Assembly (NCBI GenBank): GCA_951812645.1
Contig: CATOSM010000002.1
Coordinates: 98,474-162,473, forward strand
DNA from: an uncultured Candidatus Nitrosopumilus sp.
GTDB lineage: Archaea > Thermoproteota > Nitrososphaeria > Nitrososphaerales > Nitrosopumilaceae
Reading direction: 5' to 3'
DNA: 64,000 nucleotides
The notes under the pieces are model-generated. The model searched no databases. It saw only the letters and a program-made list of their open reading frames with translations, and was not told the origin of the DNA. The stretch's first letter is position 1. Each line of letters begins with the position of its first letter. Below are positions 9,468 to 18,538 of the stretch, piece by piece. The translations under genes were made by a program, and so were the position numbers.

Positions 9468-10073
9468 CTAACTTGCCTCTGCTTTTTCTTCCTTTGCTGG
9501 CTCTTCTTTGCCACCGCCGGCTTTCTTGATTTCTTCTGCAATCCAATCACCCGCACCTAGGAATGGCTGTCTACATGTGATTCCAATCTTGCCCATTGCA
9601 GCAGCCTTGCCTAATGATACTGCAGTAATTCTTGCACGAAGTGCAGAGCCGACTTTGAGTGTTCTGCCACTTTGGTTCGCTAAGATCATTCCTGATTTGA
9701 CATCGCTCTTTAGGTAATCGTCCATAACTTGTGATAAGTGAAGCAATGCATCTGTTGGACCAATTCTTACAAATGCACCAAAGTCTGTAATGTCTACAAT
9801 TTCTCCTTGTACAATTTCTTGTAATTTTGGATAGAATGTTAAAGCCTCAAACTCGACTTTGTGGAATGTTCCACCGTCTCCCGCAATCATCTTTCCCATC
9901 TCATCTACTTTGGCATCTAAAATCATGATGATGTATCCTAAATCAGCATTAATCATACTCTCGTACTTTTCTTTGAGAATGTTTACTGCTGCCTTTTTGA
10001 GTGTGGTACCAAACAAGCTTGGAGGAATTCTAACAACATCAACTAGAGTAGATATAGAAAACAAATGTACCAT
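9468..10073 (-). CDS. rpo7: DNA-directed RNA polymerase subunit Rpo7 (RpoE1)
   Basis: Stalk subunit of archaeal RNA polymerase, equivalent to eukaryotic Rpb7; with Rpo4 it binds emerging RNA and aids open-complex formation. 201 residues: an N-terminal RNP-like domain (DVVRIPPSLFG) and a C-terminal S1 RNA-binding domain (GEIVDITDFGAFVRIGPTD...). A charged Lys/Glu/Ala tail at the end makes it slightly long. Followed immediately by spt4. Confidence 0.95.
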   Translation of the reverse strand: MVHLFSISTLVDVVRIPPSLFGTTLKKAAVNILKEKYESMINADLGYIIMILDAKVDEMGKMIAGDGGTFHKVEFEALTFYPKLQEIVQGEIVDITDFGAFVRIGPTDALLHLSQVMDDYLKSDVKSGMILANQSGRTLKVGSALRARITAVSLGKAAAMGKIGITCRQPFLGAGDWIAEEIKKAGGGKEEPAKEEKAEAS

Positions 10074-10183
10074 TTTTCTCGAATTTCAATTTATGAATGT
10101 TTAGGTGATTTTAGGCATAAATTTCCAAAGTTTTTGCACATTTTTCAAATAAATGAAAATTTCTTTTCAGACTCTAACTTATG

Positions 10184-10191
10184 TTTAAATA
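10184..10191 (+). promoter_or_regulatory. TATA box of the Mrp/ApbC gene
   Basis: TTTAAATA is 31 bases before the ATG at 10215, with no ribosome-binding site between. This spacing predicts a leaderless mRNA. It is one of the clearest promoter boxes in the window. Confidence 0.6.
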
Positions 10192-10214
10192 ATGCAGACT
10201 GACTTTTTGACGCA

Positions 10215-11333
10215 ATGGTTGGAATCGATCAAGTTCTTGAAAAACTCAGTACCGTAATTGATCCAGATTTGAAAAAAGATATCGTATCCATGGGTATGAT
10301 CAAAGATTTAGAACTCAGTGATGGCAATCTCAAATTTACTTTAGAACTAACAACTCCTGCATGTCCATTCAATGTCGAAATAGAAGATGATGTTAGAAAA
10401 GCAATTGCTGAGCTTTCTGACTTGAAAAATTTCGATTTGAACGTAACTGCCAAAGTAATGGAAGGGCGTTCTCTTGATGATGATGTTGGAATGGCAACTG
10501 TCAAAAACATTATTGGTGTCGCAAGTGGCAAGGGCGGAGTTGGAAAGTCTACCGTTTCACTAAACTTGGCCCTTGCATTGTCTCAATCTGGTGCAAAAGT
10601 TGGTCTGTTAGACGCTGACATTTACGGTCCAAGTATCCCATTAATGCTTGGAATGAAAGATGGTTTTATGGAAGTTGAGGGTAATAAATTACAGCCTGCT
10701 GATTCAAACGGATTAAAAGTAGTCTCATTTGGTTTCTTTGCTGATCAATCTAACCAGGCAGCAATCTATCGCGGACCAATCATTTCTGGAATTTTAAAAC
10801 AATTCCTAGTTGATACAAACTGGTCTGAACTGGATTACCTGATTGTAGATCTCCCGCCCGGTACTGGTGATATTCCATTAACTCTTGCACAAACTATTCC
10901 CATTACTGGAATTCTTGTCGTAACAACTCCTCAAGACGTTGCAAGTGACGTAGCTGTTAAAGCTGTTTCAATGTTTGAAAAACTCAACGTTCCAATTATA
11001 GGCGTAGTTGAAAACATGAGTCATTTTATCTGTCCAAACTGTGATGACAAACATTACATCTTTGGTGAAGGCGGTGCCAAGAAGATCAGTGAGAGATTTA
11101 ACATGCCATTCTTAGGTGAAATTCCTCTCAACTCCGGAATTATGTCTGGCTCTGATTCAGGCAAACCCATTATGATTACAAATCCAGATTCTCCAAGTGC
11201 AGAAGCATTTAGAATCAGTGCAAAAAATATTGCCGCACAATGTAGTATTATTGCAGCCAAACTTCAAGATGAAATTGCATCTGAAAGTTCTAGCGAAGAA
11301 TCTGCTCCAGAACCAAATACCATCCAATCCTGA
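10215..11333 (+). CDS. Mrp/ApbC/NBP35-family Fe-S cluster carrier ATPase
   Basis: P-loop protein that loads iron-sulfur clusters onto apo-proteins. 372 residues: an N-terminal MIP18/DUF59 domain (about residues 1-95), then the Mrp ATPase with the deviant Walker A GVASGKGGVGKST, a DADIYGPS switch and VDLPPGTGD. A CPNC pair in the region HFICPNCDDKHY is the site where a bridging cluster is held in the dimer. An acidic Ser/Glu tail ends the protein. The next gene (DUF359) starts five bases after the stop, so the two are probably cotranscribed. Confidence 0.93.
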   Translation: MVGIDQVLEKLSTVIDPDLKKDIVSMGMIKDLELSDGNLKFTLELTTPACPFNVEIEDDVRKAIAELSDLKNFDLNVTAKVMEGRSLDDDVGMATVKNIIGVASGKGGVGKSTVSLNLALALSQSGAKVGLLDADIYGPSIPLMLGMKDGFMEVEGNKLQPADSNGLKVVSFGFFADQSNQAAIYRGPIISGILKQFLVDTNWSELDYLIVDLPPGTGDIPLTLAQTIPITGILVVTTPQDVASDVAVKAVSMFEKLNVPIIGVVENMSHFICPNCDDKHYIFGEGGAKKISERFNMPFLGEIPLNSGIMSGSDSGKPIMITNPDSPSAEAFRISAKNIAAQCSIIAAKLQDEIASESSSEESAPEPNTIQS

Positions 11334-11338
11334 TTCCT

Positions 11339-11833
11339 GTGAAGTTACCTGATTCTCTAAGAGACCAGCTGAAAATCCCCCTTGGAATTTTATTGCCTGA
11401 TAGTCAAGCTGATAAAAATGGCATCCAAAAGTATCTCTCTGATGGCTCGTATGTAATTACAGTTGGTGATAGAACCACAGAAAAAATGACTGACTTTGGT
11501 TTAATTCCCTCATTACAAATTGTTGACGGTCAAGAAAAAAGAGAAAAACGCATTGCCCCAAAATTAGAAAATGCCACTGAACTAACTGTAGATAATCCTG
11601 CAGCAGAAATCACACCTGCAAGTATCTCTATTATCAAAAAAGCTTTCACCCTGGAATCCCCTGTGAGACTTTTTGTTAATGGTGAGGAGGATCTTTTGGT
11701 TCTTCCAGCATGTGTTCATGCTCCTGAAAATACCGTTGTATTGTACGGCCAACCAAATGAGGGACTAGTCATAGTCGATGTTACTGCAGAAATTAGAAAT
11801 AAAGTACAAACGCTACTTGATTTAATGGAATAA
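11339..11833 (+). CDS. GTP-dependent dephospho-CoA kinase (DUF359 family)
   Basis: Archaeal enzyme that phosphorylates dephospho-CoA with GTP, the last step of coenzyme A synthesis. 164 residues from GTG 11339. Family features include the YVITVGDRTTEKM segment, the conserved central LQIVDGQEKR, the VNGEEDLLVLPAC block and VLYGQPNEGLVIVDV near the end. In many archaea this gene sits beside rpo7 and spt4; here those genes are about 1.3 kb away on the other strand, with the Mrp gene between. Confidence 0.87.
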   Translation: MKLPDSLRDQLKIPLGILLPDSQADKNGIQKYLSDGSYVITVGDRTTEKMTDFGLIPSLQIVDGQEKREKRIAPKLENATELTVDNPAAEITPASISIIKKAFTLESPVRLFVNGEEDLLVLPACVHAPENTVVLYGQPNEGLVIVDVTAEIRNKVQTLLDLME

Positions 11834-11985
11834 TCGGGGCGTGATGAGACGGTGGCTGTATGATTGATGATTACCACACTAAAACCTCTGACCCTGTTAA
11901 TTCATAATTTACCAAATCAAAATACACTAAACTTTGCACAACAATTGACATTTCAAGATAAACACAGATTCTATCAGGCATAATT

Positions 11986-12363
11986 GTGAAATTAGATCCT
12001 GATCTTACACTGCAAATTTTAGAAAAAGTCGGCATTTACTCTAGTCATTTTTCAGTTTCTGAACCTCAGATTCTATTAACTACTAAGGAAGTTTTAGATG
12101 CTCCAAAAGAAAAGACTGAAGGCAGACGTACTTCAGCCTACAAATATTATGGGGTATCTTATCTGCAACACAATCTTGTTTTCATTAACGTGAGAAAAAT
12201 ACCTGATGAAAAAACCTTGGAGAATACTATAGTTCACGAATTAATCCATATGAGATTTCCCTATCTTGCCCATGGTAAAAGATTCAACAAATTAGTAAGA
12301 CAAGGACTTGGGGGAAAAACTTTTCCGCCATATCGAAAGAGAAGTAAGATCGCCTCTATTTGA
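11986..12363 (+). CDS. Small zincin-type metallopeptidase (YgjP/SprT-like)
   Basis: 125-residue protein with the zinc-protease signature HELIHMRFPYLAHGKRF: HExxH with a third His downstream in HGKRF, the arrangement of YgjP/DUF45 and SprT-like domains. The N-terminal half is not diagnostic. The start is GTG 11986. No signal peptide, so it is cytoplasmic. The specific substrate cannot be told from sequence; SprT relatives act in DNA-protein crosslink repair, but YgjP relatives are uncharacterised. Confidence 0.72.
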   Translation: MKLDPDLTLQILEKVGIYSSHFSVSEPQILLTTKEVLDAPKEKTEGRRTSAYKYYGVSYLQHNLVFINVRKIPDEKTLENTIVHELIHMRFPYLAHGKRFNKLVRQGLGGKTFPPYRKRSKIASI

Positions 12364-12371
12364 TTTATATT
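12364..12371 (+). promoter_or_regulatory. TATA box of the membrane pyrophosphatase gene
   Basis: TTTATATT is 35 bases upstream of ATG 12399 but only 17 bases upstream of the in-frame TTG 12381. Archaeal initiation occurs about 25-30 bases past the box, so it supports ATG 12399 as the start. Confidence 0.55.
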
Positions 12372-12398
12372 TACTAGGCTTTGGCAATCGGGTATAGC

Positions 12399-14432
12399 AT
12401 GGAAATAGCTGAAATTCTGCCTTTTATCGCAGGTATTGCATCATTTTTGGTTGCAGGTGGCTTGGCTGCATGGATTACCAAACAACCATCCGGAACAAAA
12501 GAGATGATGGATATTTCCAATGCCGTCAAGGAAGGCGCATCTGCATTCTTGAAAAGGGAGATGAAGATTATTGTTCCGGTAGCTATAGCATTGACTTTGA
12601 TTATCGGTATTTTCCTAACTCCTTCAAACGGAATTGCATTTGCAGTCGGTGCAGCATTGTCTGCAGTGGCTGGAATTATTTCATTGAAAATCACAGTAAA
12701 GGCAGCAGTTAGAGCTGCAAATCTAAGTGGTACTGGTCTAGGGCAGACATTTGCTATGGCCTTTAGAGGTGGTGCAACAGTAGGTCTTGCAGTTCCTGCA
12801 ATGGCATTGTTGGCAATTACCGGACTTTATTTGATTTATCCAGATCCAATTACAATTGCCGGTGTCGGCATTGGTGCAAGCCTGATCGCATTATTCATCA
12901 GAATCGGTGGTGGCATATTTACAAAAGCAGCAGATATGGGCGCTGACTTGGTAGGTAAAGTTGAAGCAAATATCCCTGAAGATGATCCTAGAAATCCTGC
13001 AACTATTGCAGACAACGTAGGGGATAACGTTGGAGATGCAGCAGGAATGGGCTCTGACGTTTACGAATCATACATTGTTACTATTTTAGCAGCATTACTA
13101 ATTGCAGCATTAATTGGCGCGCCAAACTTTTTCCTTTATCCGATCTTAATTGGTTCATCTGGAATGATTGCATCAATCATCGGTGTGGTCATTGTTGGCT
13201 CAAAGAATGTCACAGATGTTATGAAGCCTCTGAATCGTTCATTTTATGTTTCAGCTGCTATTGCAATTGGGTTAAACTATGTGCTCATTACACAATTCAT
13301 TGGCGATTCTCCTACATCATATGCCTTGTTTGGTTCCACTGTGATTGGCGTGATATTGGTTCCAATCATTCAAAAAATCACTGACAATTATACAAGTTAC
13401 AAGAAAGGCCCTGTTAAAGAAATTGCAGACTCTGCAAAATGGGGTTATGCATCATTAACATTGATGGGAATCATCAAAGGAATGCAATCTACAGGACCAT
13501 TTATGATCGCACTAGTTGTAGCAATCATTCTCTCTTATGCTATTGCTTCTGGCGCTGCTCCTGAAGGTGCAGACCCAGTCCTATACGGTATCTTTGGAAC
13601 CGCTTTGACTGCAATGGCAATGCTGAGCCTTGCAGGAATTGTTCTAAGCATTGATGCATTTGGTCCAATCGCAGATAATGCCGGTGGCATTGTTGAGATG
13701 ACTGGGATGGGCGAAGAAAATCGTAAAGTCACTGACGAAATTGATGCTGTGGGAAATACGACAAAGGCCGTTACCAAAGGCTTTGCTATTGCCAGTGCCG
13801 CATTGGCTGCTTTGGCCATGATTCAAGCATTCCAATTTGAGGCATCTCACGTCTTTGAAGGCACTTTAGATTATAGTTTGACAAACCCTGCAATCATTGT
13901 TGGATTGCTTATTGGCGGTTTGATTCCATTTATTATTACAGGACAATTAATCAATGGCGTATCTCGCGCTGCAGGGAAAATGGTTGACGAAGTAAGACGT
14001 CAGTTCAAAGCAGACGCTGGAATCCTTACGGGAAAATCAAAACCAGATTATGCAAAATGTGTAGACATTGCTACTGCTGCATCAATTAAAGAATTATGGA
14101 AACCAGCTTTGGTTTCAATCATCGCTCCAATCATTTTAGGTATATTACTGGGTCCAACTGCAGTGGCAGGATTACTTATGGGCTCATTGGTCACCGGCAT
14201 TCTCTTGGCATATCACTTGGCAAACACTGGCGGTGCATGGGACAATGCAAAGAAACTTGTTGAAATGGAAGGTGAAAAAGGCTCTGAAGTTCACAAAGTC
14301 GCAGTAGTAGGCGACATCATTGGTGATCCTTACAAAGACACTGCAGGTCCTGCACTTAACACTGTGATTAAACTACTGAACACAATTGCAATCGTCTTTG
14401 TATCTGCATTTGTAGCAATTATTGCCCTTTAA
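12399..14432 (+). CDS. hppA: Membrane-bound proton-pumping pyrophosphatase, K+-independent type
   Basis: Integral membrane enzyme that couples PPi hydrolysis to ion export; about 16 hydrophobic helices in 677 residues. The catalytic signature DNVGDNVGDAAGMGSD is intact, and the acidic motifs near the C-terminus (DIIGDPYKDTAGPALN) are present. The motif GNTTKA has Lys at the position that is Ala in K+-dependent enzymes, so this should be the K+-independent, H+-pumping class; that is established knowledge of the family applied to the visible residue. The start was chosen from promoter spacing (see the TATA box). The soluble pyrophosphatase near 62.3 kb is disrupted, which may raise the importance of this gene. 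Confidence 0.95.
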   Translation: MEIAEILPFIAGIASFLVAGGLAAWITKQPSGTKEMMDISNAVKEGASAFLKREMKIIVPVAIALTLIIGIFLTPSNGIAFAVGAALSAVAGIISLKITVKAAVRAANLSGTGLGQTFAMAFRGGATVGLAVPAMALLAITGLYLIYPDPITIAGVGIGASLIALFIRIGGGIFTKAADMGADLVGKVEANIPEDDPRNPATIADNVGDNVGDAAGMGSDVYESYIVTILAALLIAALIGAPNFFLYPILIGSSGMIASIIGVVIVGSKNVTDVMKPLNRSFYVSAAIAIGLNYVLITQFIGDSPTSYALFGSTVIGVILVPIIQKITDNYTSYKKGPVKEIADSAKWGYASLTLMGIIKGMQSTGPFMIALVVAIILSYAIASGAAPEGADPVLYGIFGTALTAMAMLSLAGIVLSIDAFGPIADNAGGIVEMTGMGEENRKVTDEIDAVGNTTKAVTKGFAIASAALAALAMIQAFQFEASHVFEGTLDYSLTNPAIIVGLLIGGLIPFIITGQLINGVSRAAGKMVDEVRRQFKADAGILTGKSKPDYAKCVDIATAASIKELWKPALVSIIAPIILGILLGPTAVAGLLMGSLVTGILLAYHLANTGGAWDNAKKLVEMEGEKGSEVHKVAVVGDIIGDPYKDTAGPALNTVIKLLNTIAIVFVSAFVAIIAL

Positions 14433-14611
14433 TCCTCCACAATCAACGTCATATCCAACTCATCAATCTGAGACTGAATTGCTTTTTGTAAAGTTGGATC
14501 ATGTTTTTCACAGAACTTGAAATAATTATCGGCTGTTTGAAAACATCCGCAAATCCACTTGGTCTTCTTTTCTCCTTCCACTGTCCATTTTGAATATTTG
14601 GTATCTGCCAT
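14429..14611 (-). CDS. Small conserved-looking protein, unknown
   Basis: 60 residues, soluble, with a central WICGCFQTADNYFKFCEKH segment containing CxC, Cys and His residues that could bind a metal. No family recognised. Its end overlaps the end of hppA by four bases. The composition looks genuine, and the gene has its own start about 56 bases from the next gene. Confidence 0.65.
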   Translation of the reverse strand: MADTKYSKWTVEGEKKTKWICGCFQTADNYFKFCEKHDPTLQKAIQSQIDELDMTLIVED

Positions 14612-14667
14612 GCTGTTTTGATTTTGGTTAATCTAAAAATATGTTTTTGAATAAAAAGGAAAAATGA

Positions 14668-14925
14668 TTAAGGACAGCCTTCCATCTTTTGGATAAAGTA
14701 GCCTTTCTCCTTAATTGCCTGTTCTACAGGCTCTGGTGCTCCTTGTGAATGGCAGAATTGACATTCGTTTGTTGTCATCTCTGCTTCTCCCTCACCGACG
14801 GATGCTAGCCATTCTTTACCATACGTGATGGCTTTGTCATGATCTTTTTCACCCGTAATTACATCAAAGTGCATGGTGTGGCCATCTGCCGCTTTGACAT
14901 AAGTGTCGTATACGTGAATTTCCAT
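14668..14925 (-). CDS. DUF2024 family protein
   Basis: 85 residues beginning MEIHVYDTYVKAADGH, the conserved start of DUF2024. A CQFCHSQGAPEPVEQAI segment follows in the C-terminal half, with a CxxCH pair and a further Cys near the end. DUF2024 proteins are small alpha/beta proteins of unknown function. Same strand as the small protein at 14429-14611. Confidence 0.78.
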   Translation of the reverse strand: MEIHVYDTYVKAADGHTMHFDVITGEKDHDKAITYGKEWLASVGEGEAEMTTNECQFCHSQGAPEPVEQAIKEKGYFIQKMEGCP

Positions 14926-15096
14926 AAATGTAATTAAAAAAAGGGATATTTAATTCAAAACAGATTTTCAAGCGTGGCATGTCCATTATATGCTATTTGA
15001 TGACTAAGAATTGAATAAAAGATACTGAATCGCAAGTAATTTTTGATCTAGGCATACATATCAACTATGATGTATATTCCTAATAGTTGAGATTAA

Positions 15097-16208
15097 ATGA
15101 AATATGATAAAGTTGATTTTAAAAATATAGGCCCTATAGAAAAAGGTGAAATTCAACGTAACAAGATTAATGTTTTTTTGGACCTAATAATTCTGGTAAA
15201 TCTATAGCTTCTAGATTACTTCATGGTGTTGGTCAACTGAATACTGGACCTACAGGAATTAATAGACTGATTAGTAGTAAAATGAATTCCCCATCAGAAT
15301 TAAATGATCTTTACGGTTATTCTATTTTAAACAGTGCCGGCATGGGCAGAGGAGATCTTTTAACACATCAAAAGAAATCCTGCAGCCTAGTAGTTCATTC
15401 TAGCAGAAAAACACCCCTAATTAATTTTGGATTTAAAAAATCTCCGCGTTCTTCACATGTCGATTCTAATTATTTAATGATGAGACGTTATGCTAGATCT
15501 ACTCAACTATCCCGAGACAGTGTGTATATTCCAGCTGGTAGAACTGGATCTATTCAACTTTTCACAAGTATTACTCAGGTGAGAAATAGGTTTCTTCGAG
15601 ATCTTTTAGGTTCTTTTAGAAGCAAAGATTCTTTTAATGTGAAAAAACATCTCCAAAAGAAATCAAGAGTTTTACACGTTCATTAAGCAAAATGCCTGAA
15701 CATTTAGAACAATTCCATGATTTAATCCTTGATGCACATGCTGAAGGAACGAACAAAAGCGTTCAGGATTTATTTTCAAACTTGTTCCCTGGGGCAATTG
15801 AATCCATGGGTGCTGGACTTCCTGAAATAGTATACAGAGATCCTACTGGATTCATAACTGAAATTGAATCTGCAGGTTCTGGAACTGTTTCTTCTTTTCC
15901 AATTGTTGCAGGCGTTCATTACGTTAAAACTGGCGGTACTCTAATCATTGAAGAACCTGAAGCACATTTAGAGCCTGCAAGACAACTCAAACTAATTGAA
16001 GAGCTCGTTGCCATTGCCAAAGTTAAGAAAATAGATTTAATTTTTACCACTCATAGTGATTATGTCATCAAAAAATTATTGGCATTGGTGAGTCGAAAAA
16101 AGATTAAACATACTGATTTAGGCTTGTATAGTTTTAATAGATCTGATTCATTAACTCAAATAGAAAAAATTGCTGTTGATAAAACAGGAGAAGCAGAACA
16201 GACTTTGA
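15097..16208 (+). pseudogene. Decayed AAA_15/OLD-like ATPase, broken by frameshifts and an IS
   Basis: Three pieces in successive frames form one SMC-like ATPase of the type in OLD nucleases and abortive-infection ATPases. Piece 1 begins MKYDKVDFKNIGPIEKG at ATG 15097. Restoring one T in the T7 run near 15171-15177 would read through to GPNNSGKS, the Walker A. Piece 2 continues to about 15686. Restoring one A in the A6 run near 15642-15647 would join it to piece 3, which carries the signature-like ESAGSGTVSSFP, Walker B IIEEPEAHLEP and the TTHSDYV switch. The frame then runs into IS5 sequence at 16208. Both frameshifts are single-base losses in homopolymers; the IS truncation is structural. 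Confidence 0.8.
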
Positions 16209-16660
16209 ACTTATCCTAAAACCCTCCAATACATCATGACGCATGCCAGATACACAAATCCAAGATAGTTGTCACAGTTCCTTTCGTATCTGACTGCCGT
16301 CCTGTGAAGCCCGCACTTGAGCCAGGCAAAGAACCGCTCTACGACAAACCTTGTCTTGCCATAATTTTTTTGGTTCCTGTTTTGTGCAACGTTCCTTGAG
16401 TTCCTTTTGTATGGAATGCAACAGTCAATCCCATGGGATCTCAGATAGTCTCTGATGTATGCCGCATCGTATCCCTTGTCGGCATACACTGAGATGATCT
16501 CCCGTATCAAATCATCATCTACAAGTTCTGAGATGTTTTCTAACACATCAATGAATTTCGTACTGTCATGCTCATTTGCAGGGCTGGCCATGATTGAGAT
16601 TGGCAGTCCTGTCTTGTCTACTGCAACGTGTATTTTTGTGCCCAGGATCACCTCTCTTTT
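16209..16660 (-). mobile_element. IS5-family element, 3' fragment (transposase C-terminal half)
   Basis: The left end reads acttatcctaaaaccctcc, which matches the inverted repeats of the other IS5-type copies here. The minus-strand frame (stop at 16211) encodes the DDE transposase C-half: KIHVAVDKTGLPISI, SPANEHDSTKF, SVYADKGYDAAYIR, RFFAWLKCGLHRT and a terminal MMYWRVLG. The first ORF and the other terminal repeat are missing; homology stops near 16660, just before the promoter of the next gene. It truncates the ATPase pseudogene. Confidence 0.85.
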
Positions 16661-16696
16661 ATTCTGGACTTTTACATACACAATTTCTCTTATGTT

Positions 16697-16720
16697 AGTT
16701 TATTAATGCCTATGATCACA
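16697..16720 (+). promoter_or_regulatory. Promoter block of surface cassette copy 1
   Basis: AGTTTATTAA (16697-16706), 6 bases, TGATCACA (16713-16720), then 8 bases to ATG 16729. Exactly the same two words with the same spacings precede the paralogue at 51979. The first word is a TATA-like box about 30 bases before the ATG. TGATCA is palindromic and sits between the box and the expected start site, a usual place for an operator. The regulatory role is inferred. Confidence 0.6.
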
Positions 16721-16728
16721 GGCATTCA

Positions 16729-18531
16729 ATGGCAAAATTTATGACGACACAATACGCAATATTTATGATTGCGACACTAACTATGCTGATTGCAGTACCT
16801 AGTGCATTTGCTGCCACGCTTCAAGTGGATAGTAACTGTGGTGATACTGATAGTGATGGTACATGTAATGATGGTACCACATACAAGACTATACAGGCTG
16901 CACTTAGAAATACAACTACAGTTGATGGTGATATCATATCTATCGCAGACGGAGAGTATACTTCTGATAATGCTTGGTTGACTGTTTGGAAGAGTGTTAC
17001 CATAACTTCTACAAACGGTGATCATAAATTGGATGATGTATTGTTTAAAAACGCCTATTTTAATCTAAGAGCAAACAATACAACAATTAAGGGAATAACA
17101 TTTGAAGATTCACCATCACATGGAGTACACTTCACGAGCGACGTGACAGGGATAGTTATCGAGAAAAACCATTTTAGCCATATTAGTAAAATGGGAATAA
17201 ATATTTCTCCTGATGGTGATAGAGTTTCATCTGTAAAAATATTGGATAATCTATTTGAGAACATTGGATATAATTCAACTGATACAGCTGAATTGTCTCT
17301 GTATAAATCTGATAAAACTATCAAACCAGATAACTATTCTGCAATGTATGTTTTTAATTTGGTTGACTCTGTAATATCTGGAAATACTATTGATAAAACA
17401 ACATCTAATGGTATGACTTTGAGACATGTTGCTGATTTAATTGTAACTAATAATACAATTAAGAATGTTCCATACGGCGCAATAAACTTGTTAATGTCTG
17501 AAAACTCTTACCATTTGGTGCAGGATAATACCATAACTAATGCAACATATCTAGATACTTGGTACCTTGATACAAAATATGCTAATGGTACAACATATGC
17601 AGAAAAAATACTTGAAGGTAAAGCTATTGTTAAAGATGGCATTATTGATGAAAATCCAGCATTTTCTACTGCAATGTCTATCCGTGCTACTGATACATCA
17701 AGTGTTGCCATACTTGATAATGTGATTAGTAACTCCAAACATGGTTTAACATTCTGTCCTGGTGACTGTGACCCTGAGACATTGTTGCCTAAAGATTTAC
17801 AGCATTTACAAACGTTGCTGTTCCAATGTGGTGATGCGGATTCATGTAGTTTGCCTGATCTACAAGCTAAAATTGACAAAATGCAACGGGATTGGGGTAG
17901 ACCATCTAGTGCTATCATAAGTGGTAATGCTTTTGATAATGTGAGTGGGTTTGAGATTATCAATTCAATACCTGACTATGTGCTTTCAGCCCCTCTGAAC
18001 TATTACGGCTCTGAGAAATCACCCTTGATTACAAACCAAACTGAGAATACCATTTTTGGTAATGTTGTATTTGGTCCATGGTATGCAGATGCTGCACTTA
18101 CACAAGTAGCAGAACAGTCTGGATCCCAGCAAACAAGCCTTACAGCATACAATACGTGCTCTGTTGCCTTGGAAAAATCAAAGCTTGACCTTCCAAATTC
18201 AGAGTATGGCAAGACATCTGGCATTGCAACACAAAAAGTAACCAATGCTGGCTCTGTTGCACTTAGTACAATAGAGGTAAGGGTAACTGACTGGACTGAT
18301 GAGACCAACACTGCAGTACCAAACATACACAGTGAGATAAAACAGCAAGGAACAAACAGCTGGAATATTGTAAAGCCTGGCAGTTCACTTGATATCACAG
18401 AGAATCTTCCTGTACCACGTGATGGCAACAGCAAGATGTCCCTTGATTATCGTGTAGATATGACAGGAAATAGTAATGGTCCAAGCGGTTCTATCAAGCA
18501 GACAGTCACATACATTGCAGACTGTAGTTAG
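16729..18531 (+). CDS. Secreted right-handed beta-helix protein, cassette copy 1
   Basis: 600 residues: a signal peptide (hydrophobic stretch ending PSAFAA), then repeated beta-helix coils rich in Asn and Ile with NTI/NNT motifs (ISGNTIDKTTSNG, VTNNTIKNVPYGAINL) like NosD/pectate-lyase folds. A separate C-terminal domain is bounded by cysteines (YNTCSVAL to IADCS). The fold suggests polysaccharide binding or cleavage at the cell surface, but no catalytic site is assignable. It is clearly paralogous to the gene at 51979 in signal peptide, repeat style and C-terminal domain. The next gene starts 7 bases after its stop. ATG 16741 is an alternative start. Confidence 0.85.
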   Translation: MAKFMTTQYAIFMIATLTMLIAVPSAFAATLQVDSNCGDTDSDGTCNDGTTYKTIQAALRNTTTVDGDIISIADGEYTSDNAWLTVWKSVTITSTNGDHKLDDVLFKNAYFNLRANNTTIKGITFEDSPSHGVHFTSDVTGIVIEKNHFSHISKMGINISPDGDRVSSVKILDNLFENIGYNSTDTAELSLYKSDKTIKPDNYSAMYVFNLVDSVISGNTIDKTTSNGMTLRHVADLIVTNNTIKNVPYGAINLLMSENSYHLVQDNTITNATYLDTWYLDTKYANGTTYAEKILEGKAIVKDGIIDENPAFSTAMSIRATDTSSVAILDNVISNSKHGLTFCPGDCDPETLLPKDLQHLQTLLFQCGDADSCSLPDLQAKIDKMQRDWGRPSSAIISGNAFDNVSGFEIINSIPDYVLSAPLNYYGSEKSPLITNQTENTIFGNVVFGPWYADAALTQVAEQSGSQQTSLTAYNTCSVALEKSKLDLPNSEYGKTSGIATQKVTNAGSVALSTIEVRVTDWTDETNTAVPNIHSEIKQQGTNSWNIVKPGSSLDITENLPVPRDGNSKMSLDYRVDMTGNSNGPSGSIKQTVTYIADCS

Positions 18532-18538
18532 TGAAAAA

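Noticed and set aside
13644..13850. Minus-strand frames opposite hppA and other long genes
   Set aside because: They follow the third-codon-position pattern of the genes on the other strand and have no start region or domain.
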